Below, piece by piece: positions 15,909 through 24,204 of a stretch of DNA of 26,431 nucleotides; the first letter of the stretch is position 1; the number at the start of each line of letters is the position of its first letter. The notes beneath the pieces are model-generated. The model was not told the DNA's origin. It saw only the letters and a list, made by a program, of their open reading frames with translations, and searched no databases. A program made the position numbers and the translations under genes. The DNA lies in contig NZ_CALKTT010000082.1 in assembly GCF_937997535.1 (NCBI RefSeq), forward strand, positions 1 through 26,431, written 5' to 3'. The stretch is from an uncultured Campylobacter sp. (lineage in GTDB: Bacteria > Campylobacterota > Campylobacteria > Campylobacterales > Campylobacteraceae).

Positions 15909-17591
15909 ATGAAAGAACATGGATTTTACGCCGCGGGGCTAAAGGATGTCGTCTTAAGCGACGATATCGAAATTTGCGGCGATGAAGAGGGGGCGAAAAA
16001 TGAGGAATTTATCGTTGCTAATTCGCCGAAATTAAAAGCGCAAATTTATGCGCCCGAGATAAATTTTTATATAGAAAATTCCGCAGATGAGCCGCTACAA
16101 ATCGCTAAAAACGTAGATATTTTGTATCGCGCCAAGGATATTGCCTTCGACGGCGCGCTAGATAGCGACTATCAAAAGCCCGTCGGCAAAAACGTAATTC
16201 TCGCCTGTGATGAGCCGCGAGAGGGGCTTGTGAGGCTACTTAGGCGGCATGGATTTAAGGTGATCGCGTTAAGCAGGGCCGAGATTAAGTTCGTCTACGG
16301 CGAGATTGGCGATCTTGCAGTTACGATTTTAAGTGAGCGAGATGAGGTTGAGACTGAGGCGGATTTTTTCTTGATTAGCGGCGCGGCTCCCTATCAGCTA
16401 CGACAAAGCGGCTGCTACGAGATCTCGGGGCTAAAAGACGATGAAATTTTAGAAATTTTAAATTCCAAAAGCCCGGTTTATCATTATAAGAATTCCACGA
16501 TCTTAGATCCTGCGATCTGCCAGTATCAAGGCAGGCGAAATGAGCTGCGAGCGCCATGCGTGGAGGTTTGCCCTACAGTGGCGATTTTGAAAAATGACGA
16601 AAAGCGCGAGCTAGTATTTTCGCATATCGACTGCATCGGTTGCGGCGCGTGCGTGAGCGTCTGCCCTAGCGGCGCGCTGAAATTTGCCAAGCTGCCCCAA
16701 AGAGTATTTGGCGAGATCGCAAAGCTCTATGCAGGCAAAATTCCGCTTCTCATCGCAGAGAGCGAAATCGAGTCCACACCCGTAGCGCAGCTTCCGTGCG
16801 GCGTGCTACCGTTTGGAATTTTTGGAAGCAAGCAAATAGATGAGGTAAATTTGCTAAGCGCGATGCAAGAAAGCGGCTCGAGCGTGATCGTTTACGGCGC
16901 AGACGTGGGCGAGAGCACGCGCGAAGCGGTGGAGCTTATCAATGGAATTTCGCGCGCGATCTACGGCAAGGACGCAGTATTTTTAGCGCGAAATTTAACC
17001 GAGCTACAAGAAACGCTAAAGTGGGCGCAAAGCGCGCAGCTGTGGGCGTTTAGCCTAAATGAGCAGGGCCTTAGCAAGAAAGAAATTTTTTCCAAACGCG
17101 TAAGCGCAATGGTTGGCGAGGGCAGCTTCGGCGCTGTAAAAAGCGGAGAGTTGCTAAAATTTGGCAAAGTAAACATAAACGAAGTAAGCTGCACGCTATG
17201 CCTTAGCTGCGTTGGTGCCTGTAATACTGGCGCGCTGTATGCCGACAACAGCGACAATTCAATTAAGCTCAATGCCTCGCTTTGCACGACGTGTAACTAC
17301 TGCGTGCTAAGCTGCGCCGAAAAGGATACGATCGAGCTTAAGCCTTGCGGCGTGGGGCTTGAGCCGGAATTTTTTAATTACAAAATGCTAGCTAAAGACG
17401 AACTTTTCAAATGTATCGAATGCGGTAAGGAATTTGCGACGAGCAAAGCCGTGATGAAGATCGCGGATATGATGGGCGCGCATTTTGCAAACGAGCCTGA
17501 AAAGATGAAGACACTTTTTTGCTGCGGCGATTGCAAAGCGAAAATAATGATAAAAAAGCAGATAGAAGATGCTAGAAAAGGGGCAATGTAA
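15909..17591 (+). CDS. 4Fe-4S polyferredoxin of the formate dehydrogenase locus
   Basis: This 560-residue cytosolic protein has no signal peptide. It has four clusters of ferredoxin-type cysteines. The first is irregular: C204, C217 and C221. The others are C242/C245/C248/C252, C428/C431/C434/C438 and C459/C462/C465/C469. A C-terminal C502-x2-C505 ... C538-C539-x2-C542 looks like a zinc ribbon. Proteins of this type stand next to the TorD-like chaperone and fdh genes across Campylobacter. It may supply electrons or serve maturation of the formate dehydrogenase, but its exact role is not known. Its stop overlaps the next start by one base (TAATG), so they form an operon. Its promoter lies in the 166-base divergent region with selA. 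Confidence 0.85.
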   Translation: MKEHGFYAAGLKDVVLSDDIEICGDEEGAKNEEFIVANSPKLKAQIYAPEINFYIENSADEPLQIAKNVDILYRAKDIAFDGALDSDYQKPVGKNVILACDEPREGLVRLLRRHGFKVIALSRAEIKFVYGEIGDLAVTILSERDEVETEADFFLISGAAPYQLRQSGCYEISGLKDDEILEILNSKSPVYHYKNSTILDPAICQYQGRRNELRAPCVEVCPTVAILKNDEKRELVFSHIDCIGCGACVSVCPSGALKFAKLPQRVFGEIAKLYAGKIPLLIAESEIESTPVAQLPCGVLPFGIFGSKQIDEVNLLSAMQESGSSVIVYGADVGESTREAVELINGISRAIYGKDAVFLARNLTELQETLKWAQSAQLWAFSLNEQGLSKKEIFSKRVSAMVGEGSFGAVKSGELLKFGKVNINEVSCTLCLSCVGACNTGALYADNSDNSIKLNASLCTTCNYCVLSCAEKDTIELKPCGVGLEPEFFNYKMLAKDELFKCIECGKEFATSKAVMKIADMMGAHFANEPEKMKTLFCCGDCKAKIMIKKQIEDARKGAM

Positions 17592-18460
17592 TGGACGCAA
17601 ATCTACTTAAAGCAAGAAGCTACTACTACGAATTTTTTGCAATTCCGTTTTTTTTCTATGAAACGGATGCGAAATTTAAGCGCTGGAAGGAGCAACTGGA
17701 ATTTTTACGTAGCTCGCCAATCGTGTCTAGCGATGAGGCGGAATTTCAAAATTTAGCGAAATTCGACTTTTCTGCGTTTAAAAGCGAGCAAAATTCCGTG
17801 CTTTTTGATTTTTCATACGCCAATGTGCCGATGAGTGCGAGCTTCTACGACGAGGGACGCGACGATGGACGTATGCGTGTCGCGGTAATCGACGTGCTAA
17901 AAAAGAGTAAATTTCGCCGCAATATGGAGCTTTGCAAAGAGTGCGAGGACTATGTGGGATTTATTTTTTACCTGCATTCGACTCTGCTGCGCGACGCGGC
18001 TGCAAAACACAGCGCGGTTTTAAACGGACAAAATTCCGTGACAAACGAGCAAAATTCTACGAATAGCGCGAGCTTAACGGCGCAAGACGGAAAAAATTCT
18101 GTAGATTCGTATGGCAGTAAAAATTTTACAGGTCCGCAGGATGGTAAAAATACCGCGAGCGCGCAATGCACTAAAAATTTCATCGGTGCGCAAGACGGCG
18201 AAACGCTGGCGTTAGAGCTTTTTACGAATGTCACCAATAGCTTTGTGGATGAGTTTAGCGAGCTTTTGTGCGGGCATGTGCGGGCGGATTTTTTCAAATC
18301 ATTAGGCGCACTAATGAGAAGCTTTTTTGCGCTTGAACGCTCGCTTTTAGCTATAGCTGCTCCGCAAAAGAAAGATCGCAGCGTCGTTAAAGAAGCGATC
18401 AAAAAAGGCGGCTATCAAAATAAATTTACCAATCCGGAAGATATTTTTGATCTGGATTGA
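17591..18460 (+). CDS. TorD-family chaperone with repeat insertion
   Basis: This 289-residue helical protein begins with the TorD/DmsD-like pattern (A-R-S-Y-Y-Y-E-F-F) and has the family acidic/hydrophobic core E-C-E-D-Y-V-G-F-I-F-Y-L-H (about 117-129). Such chaperones bind the Tat signal of molybdoenzymes until the cofactor is inserted; here the likely client is FdhA. TorD proteins are usually about 200 residues. The extra length is a polar, low-complexity insert at about 139-205, rich in Asn, Ser, Gly and Gln. It contains an 18-residue tandem repeat (A/P-Q-D-G-K-N ... K-N-F-x-G) at 18080-18187. The helices before and after the insert look intact. It is translated with the polyferredoxin and followed by a terminator. 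Confidence 0.8.
   Translation: MDANLLKARSYYYEFFAIPFFFYETDAKFKRWKEQLEFLRSSPIVSSDEAEFQNLAKFDFSAFKSEQNSVLFDFSYANVPMSASFYDEGRDDGRMRVAVIDVLKKSKFRRNMELCKECEDYVGFIFYLHSTLLRDAAAKHSAVLNGQNSVTNEQNSTNSASLTAQDGKNSVDSYGSKNFTGPQDGKNTASAQCTKNFIGAQDGETLALELFTNVTNSFVDEFSELLCGHVRADFFKSLGALMRSFFALERSLLAIAAPQKKDRSVVKEAIKKGGYQNKFTNPEDIFDLD
18080..18187 (+). repeat. Two 54-bp degenerate tandem repeats inside the TorD-like gene
   Basis: Residues 164-181 and 182-199 align as x-Q-D-G-K-N ... K-N-F-T/I-G, 18 residues each, and the first five residues of a third unit (A-Q-D-G-E) follow. The unit keeps the reading frame and is diverged at DNA level. Confidence 0.75.
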
Positions 18461-18518
18461 TAAATAAAATTTTTAACGGAAATCTTAACGCAAAAGCAGA
18501 ATTTCGGTTAAATTTTAA

Positions 18519-18551
18519 ACTCGCAAACTCTAGTTTTGCGAGTAGTTTTTT
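18519..18551 (+). terminator. Intrinsic terminator after the TorD-like gene
   Basis: ACTCGCAAA (18519-18527) pairs with TTTGCGAGT (18535-18543) around a 7-base loop, followed by AG and T6 (18546-18551). It separates the polyferredoxin-chaperone transcript from the fdh structural genes. Confidence 0.88.
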
Positions 18552-18632
18552 AGTTAGAACTTTATATTTTGAATTTTAAATAAAATTTAAAAAGTAACTT
18601 AAAATTTAATTTCCATCTCACTGCCTTTTCGT

Positions 18633-18638
18633 TATAAT
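18633..18638 (+). promoter_or_regulatory. -10 box (TATAAT) of the fdh promoter
   Basis: A perfect TATAAT lies 75 bases before the first fdh-region start codon and just after the terminator, in A/T-rich DNA typical of Campylobacter sigma-70 promoters. Predicted transcription start is about 18645. Confidence 0.7.
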
Positions 18639-18656
18639 TCATTAGACTTAAATCCT

Positions 18657-18670
18657 GTAACAGGCGTTAC
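18657..18670 (+). promoter_or_regulatory. Inverted repeat GTAAC-N4-GTTAC, possible Crp/Fnr-type operator
   Basis: GTAAC (18657-18661) and GTTAC (18666-18670) are separated by AGGC. The core TAAC-N4-GTTA equals the inner part of the site TTAAC-N4-GTTAA used by the Campylobacter Crp/Fnr regulator NssR. It lies about 12-25 bases after the predicted start of transcription, where a bound protein would repress. Confidence 0.4.
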
Positions 18671-18712
18671 TACAATAAAAGATTTAAAGCGATTTCTTCA
18701 CAAAGGAAAACC

Positions 18713-18910
18713 ATGGAGAACAAACGCAGAGATTTTCTTAAAAAATCTCTAAAAATCGGCGCAGTAGGTGCCGTGGGCATTGCCGCATCTCAGGCTCTAG
18801 CGAAAAGCGAGCAGGATTACGGCGATACCGTTCGTGGCAAATCGCCGAAAAAAGAGGTGCTTTACTGGGAAAGTGAAGCGTGGAAAAAATACTATAAAGT
18901 AGCTTACTAG
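18713..18910 (+). CDS. Small twin-arginine protein of the formate dehydrogenase cluster
   Basis: This 65-residue protein has a Tat motif R-R-D-F-L-K (residues 5-10), a hydrophobic stretch (about 15-30) and a short C-terminal tail ending W-E-S-E-A-W-K-K-Y-Y-K. Small proteins of exactly this layout precede the catalytic subunit gene in many epsilonproteobacterial formate dehydrogenase operons. It may be an accessory subunit exported together with FdhA; its function is not established. AAAGGAAAACC precedes the ATG. fdhA starts 10 bases after its stop, so the two are in one operon. Confidence 0.85.
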   Translation: MENKRRDFLKKSLKIGAVGAVGIAASQALAKSEQDYGDTVRGKSPKKEVLYWESEAWKKYYKVAY

Positions 18911-18920
18911 GAGAATTTTC

Positions 18921-21842
18921 ATGAGTGAGAATGCGATCGGAAGGAGATCGTTTTTGAAACTCGCCGCTTTAGGAGCGAGCAGTGTAGCTGCGTTTGGCGA
19001 AAATAATACGCTAAGAGCTGCTACTGAGCAAGAGATCAAAAACCCATTTCCAGGTTCCGTTATGAAGCGAACAATATGTTCGATCTGTTCCGTAGGCTGC
19101 GGTATTGAGGCTCAAGTAGATGAGAGCACCAATACCTGGATTCGCCAAGATATGGCAGTAGATCACCCGATCTCGCAAGGCAGTCACTGCTGTAAGGGAA
19201 TCGATCAAATCGATCTAACCAAATCTAAAATGCGTCTTAAATATCCGCTCAAAAAGGTTGGTGGCAAGTGGGAGCGCATCAGTTGGGAACAAGCGGTTGA
19301 TGAAATCGGCGATAAAATGCTTCAAGTCCGCAAAGAGGACGGTCCAGATAGTGTGGTATTTCTGGGTTCGGCTAAATTTTGCAACGAACAAGCGTATTAT
19401 TTTAGAAAATTTGCAGCCTTCTGGGGTACGAACAGCAACGACCACGTAGCCAGAATTTGACATAGCGCAACAGTCGCCGGTGTGGCGAATACTTGGGGTT
19501 ATGGAGCTATGACAAATCACGTAGGTGATATGGCGAAAAATTCTAAAATGATCCTTTTCATAGGTGCGAATTCTGCGGTTGCAAATCCAGTGGGAGCTAT
19601 GAAGCACGCTCTTCAGGCTCGCGATAGAAACGGCGCGAAAATCGTTGTAGTTGATCCAAATTTTACTAGAACTGCGGCTAAGGCCGATATGTATATTAGA
19701 ATTCGTCCGGGAACCGATATAGCGTTTGTGTACGGAATGCTGCATCTAATCTTTAAAAACGGCTGGGAAGATAAGGAGCTAATAAAAACCAGAACCTACG
19801 CTGTAGAGGAGATTAGAGCCGAAGCTGAGAAGTGGGATCCTAAAGAGGTAGCCAATGTCACCGGCTGCAAAGAAGAGGAGCTGATAGGATTTACGAGGAT
19901 GTTCGCTACCACAAAGCCCGCTACTTTATGCTGGGCTCTAGGCATTACACAGCACTCGATTGGAAGTTCTAATACTAGAATTTTGGCTCTTTTGCAGCTC
20001 ATACTAGGCAATATGGGCAAGCCAGGCGGCGGCTGCAACATCCTTAGAGGTCATGATAATGTTCAGGGCGCTACCGATATGTGCAATCTCTCCGATAGCT
20101 TACCTGCGTATTACGGGCTAGCCGATAACGCTTGGAAGCACTTCTGCAAGGGCTGGGGCGTAGATTACGAGCAGTTTATTAAAAGATTTGCCGTCTCTAC
20201 TAAGCAGCCGCACGAAAAGCAGGGTGAAAAAGTGCCTGGTACGAATTTTACCGAGTATTTTCACTACGATCCGAGCATCGAGCAAGATGTGATAAACTGG
20301 CGCAACGAAAAGGGTTTTTCGCTATCTAAATGGTGGCAGGGCGTTTTGAAAAACGAGCCCGTTTTAAGTAGTGGCAATGTCCGCGTTCTTTGGGTGCAAG
20401 GCACAGGAATTACTTCTATGGCTCATGTTCGCGAGACTCAAGAAGCATTAGGTAAGATCGATATGCTGGTAGTCGCCGAGCCGTTTTTAAACGAAGTAGC
20501 GATTCTAAACGATAGACCGGATGGAATTTATGTTTTGCCGGTAGCTACGCAGTTTGAGAGCGAAGGTCATCTAAGCGCTACAAACCGCAGCGGTCAGTGG
20601 AGAACTCAGATCGTTAAGCCGCTATTTGAGAGCAAAGAGGATCAAGAAGTAATGTTTCTATTCGCGAAAAAATTCGGCTTTTACGACGAATACGTTCGCG
20701 GCATGAAGATGGGCATCGTTGATGGCGAGCTTAAGCAGGTTAAAGACGATTTTGTTTGGCCGGACGACGCTACCGATGAGATCGCACGCAATACTCAAAG
20801 TATTGGAAATAACGGTCGTACCGCAGCTAGATTTCGCAGACAACAGAAAAATTGGCATCTATTTGATCCCGATACTTTGCGCGGCATAGGCGGAGAAGTA
20901 GAGGGCGAATACTACGGGCTTCCATGGCCTTGCTGGGATACGCAGCACCCGGGCACGCCGATCCTTTACGACGTAACTAAGCCTTATGCCGACGGAGGTA
21001 TGGGGTTTAGAAACCGCTTCGGCTTAGAGCACGACGGCGTTTCGCAGCTAGCCGACGAGAGCATTACCCTTCCGGGATCAAAAATTCAAGGCGGACATGC
21101 AGAGATTACCAAGGCAAATATCGAGCAGGTTTTAGGCATCACGCTAAACGAGGAAGAGAAAGCCAAGATGGGACCTACGTGGAGCACAGATTATAGTGGC
21201 ATTATCGCTAAGAAATGTCGCGAGTTTGGAATTTGTCCTTGCGGAAACGCAAGAGCCAGAGCCAAGGTTTGGCAGTTTGCGGATCAAATTCCGAAGCACC
21301 GCGAGCCGATCCACTCGCCTAGATGGGATTTAGTAGAGAAATATCCGACTTTTGCGGATCAAAAACGAAATTTCCGCGTATTTACTAGATTTATCTCCGA
21401 GCAGAAAAAGCAGGATTGGAGCAAGGACTTCCCTACTATCGTAAGCTCGTTAAGGCTTGTAAATTTAAGTGGTGCGGGCATGATTGAGCGAACGAGCAAG
21501 TATCTTTCAGCGATTACTCCGGAGATGTTTGCGCACGTAAACCCTAAGCTTGCCGCTGATAAAGGTATCAAAGATGGCGAGATGATGTGGATTCATTCGC
21601 CGCAAGGCACGAAGATCAAAGTCAAGTGCATCTATTCGCACGCCGTTACGCCTGATCGTATTGTTATGCCGTATAACTTCGCGGGAATTTTCCAGGGCGA
21701 GGATCTAAGCGAGCGCTATCCTGAGGGTACTAAGCCATATATCAGAGGCGAGAGCTCAAATACGATTACCAACTACGGCTTTGACATAAATACGCAAATT
21801 TCGGAATTTAACGCCGGTCTTTGCAGACTAGAAAGAGCATAA
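18921..21842 (+). CDS. fdhA: Formate dehydrogenase catalytic subunit, selenoprotein
   Basis: The gene reads through an in-frame TGA at 19458-19460 as selenocysteine, giving 973 residues with Sec180. It is a periplasmic Mo/W-bis-MGD enzyme that oxidises formate to CO2. The Tat signal has R-R-S-F-L-K (8-13). A [4Fe-4S] cluster is held by C53, C56, C60 and C90. The Sec context V-A-R-I-U-H-S matches known FdhA/FdnG proteins, where Sec binds the metal and the next His is catalytic. The MopB core and the dinucleotide-binding C-terminal domain follow without further stops. TAGGAGAATTTTC precedes the ATG. fdhB starts 9 bases after its stop. Confidence 0.97.
19458..19495 (+). promoter_or_regulatory. 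Sec codon and bacterial SECIS element of fdhA
   Basis: TGA (19458-19460) is followed by a hairpin with stem TCGCC (19474-19478) and GGCGA (19484-19488), and loop GGTGT (19479-19483). CAA (19468-19470) can pair with TTG (19493-19495) below an internal loop. Counting the T of TGA as 1, the loop GGU starts at 22, as in E. coli fdhF, whose loop is GGUCU. This is what SelB needs. Confidence 0.88.
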
Positions 21843-21851
21843 GGAGATAAA

Positions 21852-22409
21852 ATGCCGGCAAGATTAAAATTTTACGTCGATGTCGAGCGTTGCATCGCTT
21901 GCTATGGTTGCCAAGTAGCCTGCAGCTCGGCTCACGAGGTTCCCGTGCAGATCAATAGGCGCAAGGTTATCACTCTAAACGAGGGCATAGAGGGGCAGGA
22001 GGTTTCAAGCTCTATTGCTTGCCAACACTGCACCGATGCGCCTTGCGCGCAAGTTTGCCCGGTTCAATGCTTCTATATCAGAACCGACGGTGTCGTTTTA
22101 CACGACAAAGATAAATGTATCGGCTGCGGATACTGCCTCTATGCGTGTCCGTTCGGCGCTCCGCAATTCCCTAGAGACGGGGCTTTCGGTATCAAAGGTG
22201 CGATGGATAAGTGCACTATGTGCGCGGGTGGACCGGAGCCTACGTTTTCGCACGAGGAACTGCATAAATACGGTCAAAACCGCATCGCAGAGGGCAAGGT
22301 TCCGATATGTGCAGCGATCTGCTGCACGAACGCTCTAATCGTGGGCGACGCGAGCAGAGTTTCAGAGGTTTATCGCAAGCGCGTACTTACGCGCGGCGTG
22401 AGCCTATAA
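21852..22409 (+). CDS. fdhB: Formate dehydrogenase iron-sulfur subunit
   Basis: This 185-residue four-cluster ferredoxin subunit passes electrons from FdhA onward. Cysteine sets are C14/C17/C20/C24, C57/C60/C65/C69, C89/C92/C95/C99, and C121/C124 with C153/C157. The arrangement is that of the DMSO reductase-type electron transfer subunit. It has no signal peptide of its own, so it is probably exported with FdhA through the Tat path. It has no C-terminal membrane helix (E. coli FdnH has one), so it needs another membrane partner. AAGGAG precedes the ATG. The usual next gene, fdhC for the cytochrome b subunit, is not here; a terminator follows. Confidence 0.95.
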   Translation: MPARLKFYVDVERCIACYGCQVACSSAHEVPVQINRRKVITLNEGIEGQEVSSSIACQHCTDAPCAQVCPVQCFYIRTDGVVLHDKDKCIGCGYCLYACPFGAPQFPRDGAFGIKGAMDKCTMCAGGPEPTFSHEELHKYGQNRIAEGKVPICAAICCTNALIVGDASRVSEVYRKRVLTRGVSL

Positions 22410-22415
22410 GATTGT

Positions 22416-22455
22416 GGAATTTTAAACTCCTCCGGTTTTAAAATTCCGTCTCTTT
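22416..22455 (+). terminator. Intrinsic terminator after fdhB
   Basis: GGAATTTTAAA (22416-22426) pairs with TTTAAAATTCC (22437-22447) around a 10-base loop, then GTCTCTTTT. It lies 6 bases after the fdhB stop. Confidence 0.75.
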
Positions 22456-22470
22456 TCGCAGAAATTTCAA

Positions 22471-22504
22471 CCGAGCGACGGCTTTAAATTTAGTGGTCGC
22501 TCGG
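22471..22504. terminator. Second hairpin after fdhB
   Basis: CCGAGCGAC (22471-22479) pairs perfectly with GTCGCTCGG (22496-22504), with a 16-base loop and an A/T-rich tail. It may back up the first terminator. Confidence 0.5.
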
Positions 22505-22650
22505 CGCGAAATTTTATTTGAAAATCTCCGCTCCTGCGTATCGATCGTTATATTATTTCAAAAAATCACTCCTTACTGACATTAAAATTTTAAATTTATG
22601 CTACAATCACTCAAATTTAGGATTTGAAATCTTAAGCGAAAGGATCCGTC

Positions 22651-23268
22651 TTGAAAAATAAAATTTCACTTTTTTTGGTCATTTCGGCGTTTTTGATTTT
22701 TACAGGTTGCTCTAAAAACGTGCCCGTAAATAGCGGTATCGTGCGCACTTCCGAGCCGCTTCACATTATGGAATTTCCGCAGGATAAACTCATAAGCGTA
22801 AATTTCACCAATACCTCTACGACGGATTCAAATTTAACCCAAGTAGTGATCCAGCATCTGCGTGCGGACGGATTTAAGGTCGTAAATAAAAGTGCGGCGA
22901 ACGTCCAAATCGGCGGCAATCTCAACTACTTCCGCAAGGCGGATTTTTCGCGCAGATCGTGGGACAATCCGAGATTTAGCTTCGGTATGGGATTTGGCAG
23001 ATATTACAGATATACGGGCGTAGGCATGGGCTGGGGGATGCCATTCGGTTATGATCCTTGGGACGACGACGATTATTACAGAGACTACTTCTACGACTCG
23101 CAGATTAGCCTCTACATAAGCGTTAAAAACAAAGGCGCATGGAAGGATTACGTAACTAATCTCAACTACCAAAGCATCAAAAATCCGGGCTCTAAAGACT
23201 CGGTAATGGATGCGCTAAATTTTAAAATTTACGAATATATAAGACAACTGATTAAGCAGGGAAGATGA
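22651..23268 (+). CDS. Predicted lipoprotein, TraT-like pattern
   Basis: This 205-residue protein has a lipoprotein signal with lipobox F-T-G-C (C20). The N-terminal mature part has V-N-F-T-N-T-S, then a helix and L-R-A-D-G-F-K-V-V-N and N-V-Q-I-G-G-N-L. This order resembles complement-resistance TraT and related outer-membrane lipoproteins. The middle is glycine- and tyrosine-rich with an acidic patch (W-D-D-D-D-Y-Y-R-D-Y), followed by a last strand-helix unit. The start is TTG at 22651 with AAAGGA six bases before it. It overlaps the next gene by 4 bases (ATGA). The TraT relationship is a guess from pattern, the lipoprotein call is firm. Confidence 0.72.
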   Translation: MKNKISLFLVISAFLIFTGCSKNVPVNSGIVRTSEPLHIMEFPQDKLISVNFTNTSTTDSNLTQVVIQHLRADGFKVVNKSAANVQIGGNLNYFRKADFSRRSWDNPRFSFGMGFGRYYRYTGVGMGWGMPFGYDPWDDDDYYRDYFYDSQISLYISVKNKGAWKDYVTNLNYQSIKNPGSKDSVMDALNFKIYEYIRQLIKQGR

Positions 23269-24194
23269 TAGTAAAAGAGAATAAAAAGCCCGTAGCGATG
23301 ACGCTGGCGGGATCGGCGATTTTGGCGCTCGCTAGCGGATATTGCTACCACGCGGGCTTTGGCGGTGCGGCGCTTTTTGCTTCCGTAGTGGCGGCATTTT
23401 GCGCGTTTTTTTGCGCGCTTAGACTCGGCGCGAAAAATTATTTGCAGATCGGCGAGGATGCTTTTACGATCGTGCGCGGGGCAAATTCCGAGAGCTTCGA
23501 ATACAAAGATATCGCAAATTTAGGCACCAAAACCTTCGTCGCGGGCAGAAACAAAACGGAGCTTTTAAATTTTGTATTCAAAAAAGCGCCGCAGGCGCAG
23601 GACCGCTTTAATTTTTTGCGATTTTATAGCGACACGGAGGCCACACTGCCGGGCTCGTTTGAAATTTCGATCTACGAGCTGAGTAAAATTTTGCGCGAAA
23701 AAGCGGGTCTTTTGCAAAGCTCTGAGGAAGAGCAAGCCGCTCCAAAGACTCGCAAAGGCGCTAAAAAAAGCGCGAGTAGCGCTAAAAATTTTAAAGCTAA
23801 AAACTTTCGCGATGAGAATTTTGCTTCAAAAAATTTCGATGCGCAAAGTTCCTGCGGCGCGCAAAATTTAGATGAAAATTCAGGCGCGGAAAATTCCCGC
23901 TCTACGCAGGATTCCGCCGTGCAAAATTCTAATGGCGCCGCTGATTCAAACGGCGCGCAGAATTTGAAGGGCGCTTCAAATTTAAACGAACAAAGCTCCG
24001 CCGCGCCGAATGGTGCCGCTTCCTCAAATGACGCCGCCGCGGGCGAAAATTTCACAGGCACCGAGAATTCCGCGCCTAAATTTTCTGCGGGCGATAATGG
24101 ATCTGCCACTGCGTCCGAAAGTGCGGCAGCGGCTAGCTATGATGCCGCCGATGCCGAGATGCAAAGCTCCGCCTGCGAAAGTAAAAACAAGTAG
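23265..24194 (+). CDS. Membrane protein with PH-like domain and low-complexity tail
   Basis: This is a 309-residue protein. Residues about 10-55 form two hydrophobic segments. Residues about 58-150 look like a small beta-rich (PH-like) cytosolic domain, as in other two-TM proteins of unknown role. The rest, about residues 160-309, is disordered, rich in Asn, Ser, Ala, Glu and Asp, with repeats of the form N-S-x-G-A and A-Q-N-L. I do not recognise a named family. It overlaps the lipoprotein gene by 4 bases and is followed 10 bases later by the LysE-type exporter, so the three look co-transcribed. The tail is probably lineage-specific. Confidence 0.65.
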   Translation: MIVKENKKPVAMTLAGSAILALASGYCYHAGFGGAALFASVVAAFCAFFCALRLGAKNYLQIGEDAFTIVRGANSESFEYKDIANLGTKTFVAGRNKTELLNFVFKKAPQAQDRFNFLRFYSDTEATLPGSFEISIYELSKILREKAGLLQSSEEEQAAPKTRKGAKKSASSAKNFKAKNFRDENFASKNFDAQSSCGAQNLDENSGAENSRSTQDSAVQNSNGAADSNGAQNLKGASNLNEQSSAAPNGAASSNDAAAGENFTGTENSAPKFSAGDNGSATASESAAAASYDAADAEMQSSACESKNK

Positions 24195-24204
24195 AGGCGC
24201 GGCC

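Noticed and set aside
17968..18402. Antisense ORF of 144 codons opposite the TorD-like gene
   Set aside because: It is a shadow of the coding strand composition, without motif or ribosome binding site.
18921..19460. fdhA as a truncated gene ending at TGA, with a second gene starting at GTG 19482
   Set aside because: Both halves are in one frame, the TGA sits at the known Sec position, a SECIS-like hairpin follows and selA/selB are close by.
23672..24109. Antisense ORF of 145 codons opposite the low-complexity tail
   Set aside because: It mirrors the biased codon pattern of the tail (repetitive A-P-F and F-C-A words) and has no family match that I can see.
24010..24204. Upstream extension of the LysE-type exporter from ATG 24010
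   Set aside because: It overlaps the low-complexity tail of the preceding gene in another frame, lacks family similarity, and TTG 24205 has a proper ribosome binding site and gives the family length.
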